Shown: piece by piece, positions 16,979 through 25,731 of the stretch
Layout: each line of letters opens with the position of its first letter
Position numbering within the stretch: position 1 is the first letter of the stretch
Assembly: GCF_018069565.1 (NCBI RefSeq)
Contig: NZ_JAGPNL010000003.1
Location: 620,001 to 684,000 of the forward strand
Origin: Streptomyces tagetis
GTDB taxonomy: Bacteria > Actinomycetota > Actinomycetes > Streptomycetales > Streptomycetaceae
Direction: 5' to 3'
DNA: 64,000 bases
Translations under genes and position numbers: made by a program
Notes under the pieces: model-generated
Seen by the model: the letters and a program-made list of their open reading frames with translations, nothing else
Databases searched by the model: none
What the model was told of the DNA's origin: nothing

Positions 16979-17489
16979 GCACGTAGAGCAGCCCGACGAG
17001 GGAGCCACTGCTGACGATCTCGCGCCGGTCGATCATGCCCCGCACATCGGTCAGCGGGATCCACTCGATGCGGTCCGACTCGTTCTTCTCGGTCGGCGGG
17101 CCCTCGTACGTCGCCGCGTCGGCGCGGAAGATGTGGTGCTGGGAGTCGGTGATGCCGTTGGCCGGCTCGGCGTAGATCAGCGGCGTGATCGGCCCAGGCC
17201 TCCAGCCAGTCTCCTCCAACACCTCACGGGCCGCCGCGTCGGCCGGGGTCTCGCCCTCCTCGACCAACCCCATGGGTAGCTCCCACGCCCACGCGTTCGT
17301 GATGAACCGGTGTCGCCACATCATCAGCACTTCGCGCTGCTCGTTGACGACGGCTGCCACAGCCAGGTGGCGGAGCTTGACGACGTGGTGCTCCCAGCGG
17401 TTCCCGTCCGGCGTCTCGACGTCGGTGAGCCACAGGTTCACCCAGCTGTTCTCGTAGATCGGACGTTCCCCGTGGATCTTCCACTGCAT
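16956..17489 (-). CDS. Nudix hydrolase, possible Pif-type immunity protein
   Basis: 177 aa. The Nudix box is complete: G74-x5-E80-x7-R88-E89-V-L-E92-E93-T-G. Nudix enzymes cleave nucleoside diphosphates linked to other groups. In the AICE pSAM2 the Nudix protein Pif gives immunity against redundant transfer, and this gene sits beside a regulator in an AICE-like remnant, so that role is a good hypothesis. The C-terminal helix (IVSSGSLVGLLYVLMDEA) is also found as a decayed fragment in island 2. Upstream, CGTCA/TGACG arms (17564-17576) sit in an A+T-rich promoter. Confidence 0.85.
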   Translation of the reverse strand: MQWKIHGERPIYENSWVNLWLTDVETPDGNRWEHHVVKLRHLAVAAVVNEQREVLMMWRHRFITNAWAWELPMGLVEEGETPADAAAREVLEETGWRPGPITPLIYAEPANGITDSQHHIFRADAATYEGPPTEKNESDRIEWIPLTDVRGMIDRREIVSSGSLVGLLYVLMDEAIR

Positions 17490-17677
17490 CGCTGCGGCCC
17501 CTCTCGATCGGCCTCCAGCATCGCAGAGCTACAGCCACAGACTGCCAGGTTCAATCAAATTCACGTCATAGTGACGAATAGGTGGCCGGTCTGAGGAGAC
17601 GCGGATGGTAGTGATTGGCCCTCGCCCAAGACCGTGAGCGGGGGCCAATCTGTTGTCAGCCAGTTACGAAGCCAGGG

Positions 17678-17809
17678 CTAGCTGTTGTTGTCTTCCTGAC
17701 GACTGCGGCGACGCCACCGTGCGAGTGCACTCCGGCCCGCCAATACGCCGATAGTTGTCACAGTGCTTGCCGCCAGATTGGCGAGGATGTCGATGAGGAA
17801 GCCCTGCAT
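17678..17809 (-). CDS. 43-aa single-pass membrane peptide
   Basis: A short open frame, ATG at 17809 to TAG at 17678. The peptide begins MQGFLIDILANLAASTVTTI, continues with a hydrophobic stretch and ends in a strongly basic and polar tail (ARWRRRSRQEDNNS), the pattern of a single-pass small membrane protein with its tail in the cytoplasm. GGAGAG lies 3-8 nt upstream of the ATG. It is too short for the usual gene-length cut-off. The function is unknown; small membrane peptides occur in toxin-antitoxin and phage-response loci, which is only a suggestion here. Confidence 0.6.
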   Translation of the reverse strand: MQGFLIDILANLAASTVTTIGVLAGRSALARWRRRSRQEDNNS

Positions 17810-17933
17810 GTGCTCTCCATGGGCAGCTTGAAGCTACCCACCGGATGAGCGGGCTTGCGGCGAACGTCACGTACGTGACTGGAAAGTGACCCCGTCCTCG
17901 CCCAGGGACTGCCCTATCCATACGGCAGCAGGC

Positions 17934-18233
17934 TCATGGTAGCAACGAGACGTCCAACTCGGTGAAGCCCGCAGCTCGCATCTCGTCTACGAGCTGCCAC
18001 CACCTTGTTGCTTCAACCTGGGGCGTACGCGGGCATGCTGGGCACCTGAAGATGTATGAACTGCGACCCATCATGGACCCAGGCTCGGCGTCCCGCATGG
18101 GTGACGCGAAGTATCTGAAGGCATGGGTCATCCCATGGCTGCCATCAGCTTCGCGTCGGGCCATCGTCAGACGGACTCGCGCGTGCTGGCCCCTATCGGT
18201 GCATACGATCCCGACTCGGTACTCCTTGGCCAT
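17934..18233 (-). CDS. Hypothetical 99-aa protein with CPAC motif
   Basis: 99 aa from the ATG at 18233, which has AGGAGA 9 nt upstream. Features are MAKEYRVGIVCTDRGQHARVR at the N-terminus, a FRCPACPRTP CxxC near residue 65 and a C-terminal amphipathic helix (RWWQLVDEMRAAGFTELDVS). The fold may be a small zinc-bound beta protein. No named family is recognised. It is divergent from the HEPN pair starting at 18328, so it may share a promoter with it. A 34-residue N-terminal extension is possible but has no ribosome site. Confidence 0.6.
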   Translation of the reverse strand: MAKEYRVGIVCTDRGQHARVRLTMARREADGSHGMTHAFRYFASPMRDAEPGSMMGRSSYIFRCPACPRTPQVEATRWWQLVDEMRAAGFTELDVSLLP

Positions 18234-18327
18234 ACCGACAGTCTCCTGTAACTCTCTTAAACCGTATGCCCACGTAACCTTCGGCAGCGATGCTTGAGAG
18301 TTCCATCGCTGCAGTCGGAGTGCTGAT

Positions 18328-18675
18328 ATGCCCAATCAGGAGCAGGTCCTCTCGTACGCTCGCTCACTGGCCCAGACGTTGCAAGAAGGTCTGGTGTGGA
18401 AGCCCGGTCGGAACGGGGACGGCCGGGGCTGGTGGCAGATATCGGACCATCAGGAGCTTCCTGCTCTGATGGCCAACGCGTTCGCGGGCATGGAGTTTCT
18501 GCGCCAGTACGCCGGTGAGGACAGCTTCTGGACCTCCCGTGCTGCTGAGGTGTACCAAAGCAAGGGAGATAACCAGTCCACTGAGTCGGGAGCTCGCGCC
18601 GTCGGTGATGTCCTGCTCACCTGGGTTCGCCAGGTGGAAGCAGGCGTCAGCGAAATCGTGGGTGCTCGCGCTTAG
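18328..18675 (+). CDS. Hypothetical 115-aa protein, first gene of HEPN pair
   Basis: 115 aa. Mostly helical; AGMEFLRQYAGEDSFWTSRAAEVYQ in the middle and VLLTWVRQVEAGVSEIVGA at the end look like helical-bundle segments. It lies 12-27 bp before the HEPN gene on the same strand, so the two form an operon. By position it could be the antitoxin or regulator of the HEPN protein. No database family is recognised by eye. Confidence 0.55.
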   Translation: MPNQEQVLSYARSLAQTLQEGLVWKPGRNGDGRGWWQISDHQELPALMANAFAGMEFLRQYAGEDSFWTSRAAEVYQSKGDNQSTESGARAVGDVLLTWVRQVEAGVSEIVGARA

Positions 18676-18687
18676 TCGGAGGTCGGC

Positions 18688-19038
18688 CTGATCAGCACGG
18701 ACATGATGGGCCAGGTACGGCGGCTACTGAATGACAAGCAGACCCATCCTGCTGCGGCCATCGTGCTGTGCGGTGCAGCATTGGAGAGCGCACTGCGGGC
18801 GCTGATTGAGGCCCGCGGGCTTGAACTGCCCGAGCGCCCCTCGCTCAGCACGTACTCGCAGCTTCTCCGTCGGGAGGAGCTGATCACCAAGCAGGAAGCG
18901 AAGGATCTTGAGCAAGTCGGGGGACTCCGGAATGCGGCGGCTCATGGTCAGTTTGAGGAGCTGAGCCGAGAACGCGCCGGCCTCATGGAGCAGCAGACCA
19001 ACCTCTTGCTCAGCAGGATCTCTGAGCTTCGCCTGTAG
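18688..19038 (+). CDS. HEPN-domain protein (RNxxxH), possible RNase toxin
   Basis: 111 aa from the ATG at 18703, or 116 aa if the CTG at 18688, only 5 nt after the GGAGG at 18678-18682, is used. The ATG is 20 nt from that site, which is why the CTG start is offered. The motif LRNAAAHG (R76, N77, H81 counted from the ATG) is the HEPN RNxxxH signature, preceded by the helix AAIVLCGAALESALRALIEA. HEPN proteins of this size are often RNases in toxin-antitoxin or abortive-infection systems. The neighbouring upstream gene is a plausible partner. It lies at the right edge of island 1. Confidence 0.72.
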   Translation: MISTDMMGQVRRLLNDKQTHPAAAIVLCGAALESALRALIEARGLELPERPSLSTYSQLLRREELITKQEAKDLEQVGGLRNAAAHGQFEELSRERAGLMEQQTNLLLSRISELRL

Positions 19039-19080
19039 GGCTGCTGGGGACGGTGCGATCGCGCCCGTGCTGGTCGCAGT

Positions 19081-19098
19081 GGACCCGGCGTGGACCGC
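19081..19098 (+). repeat. Possible integrase arm-type repeat, right copy
   Basis: GGACCCGGCGTGGACCGC differs from the left copy (11361-11378) at two positions and has the same orientation. It lies 74 bp inside attR. Confidence 0.45.
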
Positions 19099-19171
19099 GT
19101 GGCCCCACAAGGGCTGATGGTGGGGTCGAGTATGCACGTCAGGTGCGTTCGAGGGGCTTCCCCCAGCACTC

Positions 19172-19226
19172 TCTTGAAAACCGTCGTGGCGCGAGTCACC
19201 GTGGGTTCAAATCCCACACCCACCGC
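19172..19226 (+). repeat. attR of island 1 (tRNA-Ser 3' remnant)
   Basis: A 55-bp copy of the tRNA-Ser 3' half without a 5' half, so it is not a functional tRNA. It marks the right end of island 1. 54 of 55 bases match 11193-11247. Confidence 0.92.
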
Positions 19227-19251
19227 TTCGCAGGTCGGAGGCTTGCAGGTC

Positions 19252-19287
19252 GGAAGGGGTGCCACCTGGGTAGGTGGCACCCCTTCC
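19252..19287 (+). terminator. Original chromosomal tRNA-Ser terminator
   Basis: GGAAGGGGTGCCACC (19252-19266) pairs with GGTGGCACCCCTTCC (19273-19287), 15 bp around a 6-nt loop, right after attR. Confidence 0.85.
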
Positions 19288-19444
19288 GCGTGCGCCTTGT
19301 TTCACCCCGATCCGGGGGTGTCCCGCGTTTGACCAGTGCGTATGGGCCATCTGCGGGCCAGGAATCACGGCCCGTCGGCCTCGTGCTCGTGCTCCGCCAA
19401 TCCTTCCTCGATCAGTCGGACCCGTTTCGTCCTCGTGGCCCTCG

Positions 19445-19481
19445 CCCCGGTGACCGTGGCTGGATGCCGTGGTCACCGGGG
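19445..19481 (-). terminator. Terminator of the giant surface-protein gene
   Basis: CCCCGGTGACC (19445-19455) pairs with GGTCACCGGGG (19471-19481) around a 15-nt loop, 15 bp past the stop codon of the 1877-aa gene. Confidence 0.7.
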
Positions 19482-19495
19482 TGAGGGGCGGGCCG

Positions 19496-22400
19496 TCAGG
19501 TGGTGCGGCGGCGGCGCTTCGTCAGGGCCAGGGCCGCTGCGCCGATGAGCAGCAGGCCGGCGGCCATGGCTGCCACGCCGAACAGCGTGGTGCCGGTGCG
19601 GGCCATGATGCCGGAGAGGCCGCCGGGCGGCTGGGGAGCGGCGGGCTTGGCGGGCACGCCGGGTGCAGCCGGGTCGTCCGGTACGGCGTCGACCGTCGCG
19701 GTGGCCTCGGGCGAGGTCACCTCGGTGGTGCCGGCCCGGCCGGAGGCGGTCGCGGTGTTGACGACCTTTCCGCTCGCCGCCTCCTCGGCGGTGATGGTGT
19801 GCGCCCGGGTGGTGCACTCCATCGTCTCGCCCGGCGCGAGGCTGGTCCTCGGGCAGGTCACGTCACCGGCGGTGGGGTCGGAGACCTTGATGTCGGTGAC
19901 GGTCAGGGTGCCCTGGTTGGCGACCTGGAGCTTCCACGCGATGCGGTCCCCGGCGTCCGTCCTGCCGTTGTGGTCGGCGTCGGTGACGTCGGCCGTCTTG
20001 GTGAGCGCCAGCCGGGCCTGCCCGTCGGAGGGCACGGTGATCTCGGAGGGCGGGGAGACCGGCGGTTCGCCCGAGGGCGGGGTGCCGGTGGCCGTGGCCG
20101 AGTTGGTGACGGTACCGGCGTCCACGTCGGCCTGCGTGACCGTGTAGGCGGCCGTGCAGGTGACCGTGGCTCCGGGTGCCAGGGAGGCTGCTTCCTCGGG
20201 GCAGTTCACGGCCTCCAGTTCACCGCTTCCGGTGAAGTCTCCCTCCTTGACCTTGACGTCCTTGACCGTGACGTTTCCGGTGTTGGTGACGGCGAACCGG
20301 TAGGTGATCTCCTCCCCGGCGACCAGCTTGCCGGGGTTCTCCGTGCCGGCCGACTTGACCACCGACAGCGCCGGCTTCGGCTCCTGCGGCACGGTGACCT
20401 CGGAGGGCGGGGAGACCGGCGGTTCGCCGCGGGGCGGGGTGCCGGTGGCGGTGGCGCTGTTCTTCACCGAACCGGCGTCCACGTCGGCCTGCGTGACGGT
20501 GTAGGCGGCCGTGCAGGTGACCGTGGCTCCGGGTGCCAGGGAGGCTGCTTCCTCGGGGCAGTTCACGGCCTCCAGTTCACCGCTTCCGGTGAAGTCTCCC
20601 TCCTTGACCTTGACGTCCTTGAGGGTGACGTTGCCGGTGTTGCGCACCGCGAAGCTGTACGTGATCTCCTCCCCGGCGACCAGGTTCTCGGCCGTGCCGC
20701 CGGTGGCGGACTTGACCACGGACAGGCCGGGCTCGTTGGGAGCGGTCACCGTCGTCCCGGAGGACGGGGAGACCGGCGGTTCGCCGCGCGGCGGGGTGCC
20801 GGTGGCGGTGGCGCTGTTCGCCACCGAGCCCGCGTCCACGTCGGCCTGGGTGACCGTGTAGGCGGCGGTGCAGACGACCGTCTTCCCCGGGGCGAAGGAG
20901 GCTGCGTCCTCGGGGCAGACGACGTCGCCCAGGGTGCCCTTCCCGTCGAAGTCGCCTTCGTCGACCGTCACGTCCTTCAGCGTGACGTTTCCGGTGTTGG
21001 TGACGGCGAACCGGTAGGTGATCTCCTCCCCGGCGACCAGTTCGTCGGCCGAGGCGGTCTTGACCACCGTCAGTGCGGGCTCCTCCGGCGCCGGGACGGT
21101 CGTCTCGGACGGCGGGGAGACGGGCGGTTCACCGCGCGGCGGGGTGCCCGTGGCCGTCGCGGAGTTGGTGATCGAGCCCGCGTCGATGTCCTGCTGGGTC
21201 ACCGTGTAACCGGCGGTACAGGTCATCGAAGCGCCCGGAGCGAGGGACGCGGCCTCCGTGGCGGGGCAGACGACGGGGTCGAGCGTGCCGTGTCCGCTGA
21301 ACTCGCCCTCGTCGATCTTCACGTCCGTGATGGTGACGTTGCCCGTGTTGGTGACCACGAAGTCGTACGTGACCTCCTCACCGAGGATCAGCTTGCCGGG
21401 CTCGCTGCTGTGGCCGGTCTTGACCATCGACAGGCCGGGCTCCTGCGGCGGGGTCACCGTCGCCTCGCTCGGCGGGGAGACCGGCGGTTCACCGCGCGGC
21501 GGGGTGCCGGTGGCGGTCGCCGCGTTGGTCAGGGAACCCGCGTCGATGTCCTGCTGGGTGACCGTGTAGGTCGTCGTGCAGGTCACGGTCTCGCCGGGGG
21601 CCAGGGACTCGGCCCCGTCCGGGCAGACGACGGGGTCGAGCGTGCCGTGTCCGCTGAACTCGCCCTCGTCGACCGTCACGTCCTTGAGCGTGACATTGCC
21701 CGTGTTGGTGACGGCGAACGTGTAGATGATCTCGTCCCCGACGGCCGGGTTCGCCGTGGAGGCGGACTTGACCACGGACAGGCCCGGGTCGTCGTCGGTC
21801 TTCACGGTCGTCTCGGACGGGGGCGACACGGGCGGTTCGCCGGAGGGCGGGGTACCGGTCGCCGTGGCGGTGTTCTTCAGTGAGCCGGCGTCCACGTCGG
21901 CCTGGGTGACCGTGTAGGTGGCCGTGCAGGTGACCGTGGCTCCGGGGGCGAGGGAGGCGGCGTCCTCGGGGCAGACGACGTCGCCCAGGGTGCCCTTCCC
22001 GTCGAAGTCACCTTCGTCGACCGTCACGTCCGTGATCGTGACGTTGCCCGTGTTGGTGACCACGAAGCTGTACGTGATCTCCTCACCGGCCACCAACTGC
22101 TCGGCGGAGGCGGACTTCACCACCGCCAGTCCGGGCGCCGGAGGCTCGGTGATGGTGACCTCGCTCGGCGGTGACACCGGAGGTTCGCCGGAGGGCGGGG
22201 TTCCGGTGGCGGTGGCGGTGTTCTTCAGTGAGCCGGCGTCCACGTCGGCCTGGGTGACCGTGTAGGTGGCCGTGCAGGTGACCGTGGCTCCGGGGGCGAG
22301 GGAGGCGGCGTCCTCGGGGCAGACGACGTCGCCCAGGGTGCCCTTCCCGTCGAAGTCACCTTCGTCGACCGTCACGTCCGTGATGGTGACGTTGCCCGTG

Positions 22401-25129
22401 TTGGTGACCACGAAGCTGTACGTGATCTCCTCACCCGCCACCAGGCTGTCGCCGGAGGCCGACTTGACCACCTCCAGGCGCGGGTCGGACGGCGCCGGGA
22501 CGGTCGTCTCGGAGGGCGGCGACACCGGCGGCTCACCGCGCGGCGGCGTACCGGTGGCCGTCGCCGAGTTGGTGATCGAGCCCGCGTCGATGTCCTGCTG
22601 GGTGACCGTGTAGGTCGCCGTGCAGGTCACGGTCTCGCCGGGAGCCAGGGACTCGGCCCCGTCCGGGCAGACCACGGGGTCGAGCGTGCCGTGTCCGCTG
22701 AACTCGCCCTCGTCGATCGTCACGTCCGTCAGCGTGACGTTGCCGGTGTTCTCGACCGCGAACTCGTACGTGATCTCCTCACCGAGGATCAGCTTCCCGG
22801 CCTCGCTGCTGGAGGCGGACTTGACCACGGACAGGCCCGGGTCGTCGTCGGTGTCCACCGTCGTCTCGGACGGGGGCGACACGGGCGGTTCGCCCGAGGG
22901 CGGGGTACCCGTCGCCGTGGCGGTGTTCTTCACCGAGCCGGCGTCCACGTCGGCCTGGGTGACCGTGTAGGTGGCCGTGCAGGTGACCGTGGCTCCGGGG
23001 GCGAGGGAGGCGGCGTCCTCGGGGCAGACGACGTCGCCCAGGGTGCCCTTCCCGTCGAAGTCACCCTCGTCGACCGTCACGTCCTTCAGCGTGACGTTGC
23101 CGGTGTTGGTGACGACGAAGCGGTACGTGATCTCCTCACCCGCGACCAGCGCGCCCGCGGAGGACGACTTGACGACCTTCAGCGCGGGGTCGTACGGCGC
23201 CGGGACGGTCACCTCGGAGGGCGGGGAGACCGGCGGTTCGCCCGAGGGCGGGGTGCCGGTGGCCGTGGCCGAGTTGGTGATCGAGCCCGCGTCCACGTCG
23301 GCCTGCGTCACCGTGTAGGCGGCGGTGCACGTCATCTGCGTACCGGGGGCCAGGGCAGCCGCCCGGTCGGCGGGGCACTCCACGACCGGCGGCGAACCGG
23401 TACCCGTGAAGGTGCCCTCCTCGACCTTCACGTCCGTGATCGTGACGTTGCCGGTGTTGGTGACGACGAAGCTGTACGTGATCTCCTCGTCCGCGACCAG
23501 CTCGTCCGGGCTGCCGCTGTGACCGGACTTGACGACCGTCAGCGCCGGGTCGGCCGCCACGTCGACCGTCGCCGAGTCCGGCGGGGACGTCGTCGGGGTG
23601 GTCTCGTCCGGCGCCGTGCCGTGTCCGGTCGCGGTGTTCTCGACGGAGCCCGCGTCCAGGTCGGCCTGGGTGACGGTGTAGGTGCCGGTGCAGGTCAGCG
23701 TCGCGCCCACGGCCAGCGGACCGGCCGGGCAGTCGATCGCCGGCGGCGTACCGGTGCCGGAGAACGCCGTCTCGGTGACGCCCGGGTCCGCCAGGTCGAC
23801 GTTGCCGGTGTTGGTCAGCAGGAAGGAGTACGTCAGCTTCTGCCCGACCGCGTTCACCGTGTCGGGGGCGGCCGTCTTCTTCACCGTGAGGGCCGGTTCC
23901 ACGGCGCAGCTCGTCACCGAGGACTGGTTGTTGCCCGTACCGGGGTCCTGCTCGTTGGCGAGGACCGCGCCGGTGTTGGTGACGCAGCCGGTCATGCCGG
24001 CGGGGCTGTCCGCGGTGACGGTGACGGTGTTCTCGGCCCCGGCGAGGGTGCGTCCGCCCACGCAGGTCACCGCGTTGCCGGAGACGGAGCAACCCGGCGT
24101 CGTGGTTTTGACGTTCGTCAGCGGTGCCGGGACCGTGTCGGTCACCGTGTAACCGCTGGAGTTGCCGGGCCCGTTGTTCTTCACCTTCAGGGTGTACGTC
24201 ACGGTGGAGCCGGGCTTGAACTGCTCCGGGCCCGTCTTCACGAGCGAGAAGTCCGTCGGCAGACCGGGCGAGGCCGCGCCGTCGTTGTTGCCGCTGGCCG
24301 GGCCGGGCGACGTCGAGACGAGCGTGAACGTCGGGTTCGCCGCCGCCGGGTTGGTGATCCGGAACTGGGTGACCCGGCCGGTGACGTTGTCGGAGAGCCC
24401 GATGTTGCCGTTGCCGAACGTCCAGGCCGCGCCGTACGGGGCGGACGGCAGGAACGGCGCCGCGAAGTACGTGACCGTCTTGGTCGCGCCCGCGCCGAGC
24501 AGGTCGACCCGCACGACGCGACCGTCGTTGGTACCACCCCAGAAGTAGCCGTCGGCGAAGGTGAGGTCGGCGGCGTTGGGTGTCGCGGACAGTGTGATGG
24601 TCGCGAGGACCTTGCCGTTGGCGGGGTTGATCCGGTGGGCCGTGGTGTTCCCGGAACCTCCCACGTAGAGGTTGCCGTCGGAGGCGAAGCTGCCCCAGTT
24701 GGTACCGCTGGGCACGGTCTCCGTGCCCACGCGCGTGACGACGCCGCCCTGGCCGATGCGGATGACCGAGGAGGGCGGGATGCCGCTGCCCGTGGTTCCG
24801 CCGACCCCGTACAGGTAGTTGTCGGCGGTGTTGTAGCCGATGGAGTTGTAGGTGATGGGGGAGGCGGCTCCCTCGGGCTGGAAGGTGACGCTGCCCGAGG
24901 CCCCCGTGACCGCCTTGTAGAGGCGGGTCGGTATCTCCTGGCCGACGAAGACGGTCGGGTCGGCCGGGTCGAACGGGCCCCCTGGCGCGGCCTGCGTGCG
25001 CGACGCGGTGACGAGCGGTGTCACGACCGCGCCCGCCGTGAGTATCAGCGCCATCACCAGCAGGCCGATGAACGAGCGTCTCGGGCGCCTTCTGTGCCGT
25101 GCCGAGCGGTGGCGAACTGCGGCGGTCAT
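19496..25129 (-). CDS. Giant DUF11/DUF7507-repeat cell-surface protein
   Basis: 1877 aa. A signal peptide follows a twin-basic start (RRRPRRSFIGLLVMALILTAG...). Residues about 50-290 form a beta-propeller-like domain (GSFASDGNLYVGGSG and similar), then one DUF11 domain (TGPEQFKPGSTVTYTLKVKN) and about 12 tandem Ig-like DUF7507 repeats of 115-118 aa, each with VAGEEITYxFxVTNTGNVT and VTCTATYTVTQADVDAGS. The last and first repeats are divergent; the middle ones are nearly identical. The C-terminus is MARTG, a hydrophobic helix and KRRRR, an LAxTG-like sortase pattern with Met in place of Leu. It is probably wall-bound and may mediate adhesion. The ATG at 25129 has GGAGGGG upstream. Confidence 0.9.
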   Translation of the reverse strand: MTAAVRHRSARHRRRPRRSFIGLLVMALILTAGAVVTPLVTASRTQAAPGGPFDPADPTVFVGQEIPTRLYKAVTGASGSVTFQPEGAASPITYNSIGYNTADNYLYGVGGTTGSGIPPSSVIRIGQGGVVTRVGTETVPSGTNWGSFASDGNLYVGGSGNTTAHRINPANGKVLATITLSATPNAADLTFADGYFWGGTNDGRVVRVDLLGAGATKTVTYFAAPFLPSAPYGAAWTFGNGNIGLSDNVTGRVTQFRITNPAAANPTFTLVSTSPGPASGNNDGAASPGLPTDFSLVKTGPEQFKPGSTVTYTLKVKNNGPGNSSGYTVTDTVPAPLTNVKTTTPGCSVSGNAVTCVGGRTLAGAENTVTVTADSPAGMTGCVTNTGAVLANEQDPGTGNNQSSVTSCAVEPALTVKKTAAPDTVNAVGQKLTYSFLLTNTGNVDLADPGVTETAFSGTGTPPAIDCPAGPLAVGATLTCTGTYTVTQADLDAGSVENTATGHGTAPDETTPTTSPPDSATVDVAADPALTVVKSGHSGSPDELVADEEITYSFVVTNTGNVTITDVKVEEGTFTGTGSPPVVECPADRAAALAPGTQMTCTAAYTVTQADVDAGSITNSATATGTPPSGEPPVSPPSEVTVPAPYDPALKVVKSSSAGALVAGEEITYRFVVTNTGNVTLKDVTVDEGDFDGKGTLGDVVCPEDAASLAPGATVTCTATYTVTQADVDAGSVKNTATATGTPPSGEPPVSPPSETTVDTDDDPGLSVVKSASSSEAGKLILGEEITYEFAVENTGNVTLTDVTIDEGEFSGHGTLDPVVCPDGAESLAPGETVTCTATYTVTQQDIDAGSITNSATATGTPPRGEPPVSPPSETTVPAPSDPRLEVVKSASGDSLVAGEEITYSFVVTNTGNVTITDVTVDEGDFDGKGTLGDVVCPEDAASLAPGATVTCTATYTVTQADVDAGSLKNTATATGTPPSGEPPVSPPSEVTITEPPAPGLAVVKSASAEQLVAGEEITYSFVVTNTGNVTITDVTVDEGDFDGKGTLGDVVCPEDAASLAPGATVTCTATYTVTQADVDAGSLKNTATATGTPPSGEPPVSPPSETTVKTDDDPGLSVVKSASTANPAVGDEIIYTFAVTNTGNVTLKDVTVDEGEFSGHGTLDPVVCPDGAESLAPGETVTCTTTYTVTQQDIDAGSLTNAATATGTPPRGEPPVSPPSEATVTPPQEPGLSMVKTGHSSEPGKLILGEEVTYDFVVTNTGNVTITDVKIDEGEFSGHGTLDPVVCPATEAASLAPGASMTCTAGYTVTQQDIDAGSITNSATATGTPPRGEPPVSPPSETTVPAPEEPALTVVKTASADELVAGEEITYRFAVTNTGNVTLKDVTVDEGDFDGKGTLGDVVCPEDAASFAPGKTVVCTAAYTVTQADVDAGSVANSATATGTPPRGEPPVSPSSGTTVTAPNEPGLSVVKSATGGTAENLVAGEEITYSFAVRNTGNVTLKDVKVKEGDFTGSGELEAVNCPEEAASLAPGATVTCTAAYTVTQADVDAGSVKNSATATGTPPRGEPPVSPPSEVTVPQEPKPALSVVKSAGTENPGKLVAGEEITYRFAVTNTGNVTVKDVKVKEGDFTGSGELEAVNCPEEAASLAPGATVTCTAAYTVTQADVDAGTVTNSATATGTPPSGEPPVSPPSEITVPSDGQARLALTKTADVTDADHNGRTDAGDRIAWKLQVANQGTLTVTDIKVSDPTAGDVTCPRTSLAPGETMECTTRAHTITAEEAASGKVVNTATASGRAGTTEVTSPEATATVDAVPDDPAAPGVPAKPAAPQPPGGLSGIMARTGTTLFGVAAMAAGLLLIGAAALALTKRRRRTT

Positions 25130-25731
25130 TCAGCCCCTCCGGATTCCGCCGCGGTATGCCCCGCGGCATGTGCGCTTCGTTCGGCCGGCTCTCCGTGGGG
25201 CTTTCGGCCGCCCGCTCCCGGTCCGGGCCGCCCGAACAGCCCTCTTCCGGGTGCGGGCTCCGCGACGCCAGGCCCTCTCCTCATGCAGTTCATGCCGGAA
25301 TCTCCCTCCAGAACATGACCAATGGGCGCATCTGTCGTAATTCGCTGCACACGCACCGGAGTCAAGCAAAGGAGACCTGACGCTGAAAGGAGAACGGATC
25401 ACCATTGCCGGGGTGTCTGCCGTCTTTCATCACTTTCCATGAGGAGCCGCGCCGCGCCGGGTCAACCGAACGATGGAGCCCTGCCGGCCGGTGGGGCGGG
25501 CCGGTGCCGTAGGGGTCGTCGGGGTCGGCGCGACCGGTCGCCGGGGCGTTCCGGACGGGCCGTCAGGGGGCCGAGGGCCGGGCTGTCCGACCGTACGCGG
25601 CCACGTTCTGTGAACGTCGGCTCGGCTGGGCCTCTCCGGAGGGAGGCGCCGCGTGCCGCTGTGACAGGGCTGTGACCGGAGGTGTGGCTTCCGTCACGGT
25701 CGTCCGGGAGGTGTGCTGGTGGGGTGGGGCG
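25130..25731. other. Intergenic region upstream of two outward genes
   Basis: About 600 bp separates the surface protein (leftward) and a lipoprotein (rightward). Bases 25320-25440 are less GC-rich and should hold the surface-protein promoter. An AAAGGAGA ribosome-like site at about 25386 has no ATG in reach. No gene is convincing. Confidence 0.45.

Larger units (their letters stand above)
11193..19226. mobile_element. Island 1: degenerate integrated element in tRNA-Ser(TGA)
   Basis: The element is bounded by a 55-bp direct repeat of the tRNA-Ser 3' half (11193-11247 and 19172-19226, 54/55 identical). It contains a truncated tyrosine integrase, a divergent XRE-type regulator, a Pif-like Nudix gene and cargo genes including an SMC-like ATPase pair and a HEPN pair. 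No rep, tra or xis gene is seen, so this is the remnant of an AICE or a defence island carried by one. G+C is visibly lower in the ATPase segment than in flanking DNA. Confidence 0.88.
19039..19495. other. Intergenic region holding attR of island 1
   Basis: It holds the right arm-type repeat, the attR tRNA remnant, the original tRNA terminator and the stem-loop ending the surface-protein gene. I see no gene in it. Confidence 0.6.

Noticed and set aside
20000..23900. Possible CRISPR-like array because of regularly spaced near-identical repeats
   Set aside because: The period is about 350 bp, the repeats are coding Ig-like domains, and no cas gene is present.
19469..25318. Very long plus-strand reading frames antisense to the giant surface-protein gene
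   Set aside because: They mirror the repeats of the minus-strand gene, have no family match and no ribosome site. High G+C keeps antisense frames open.
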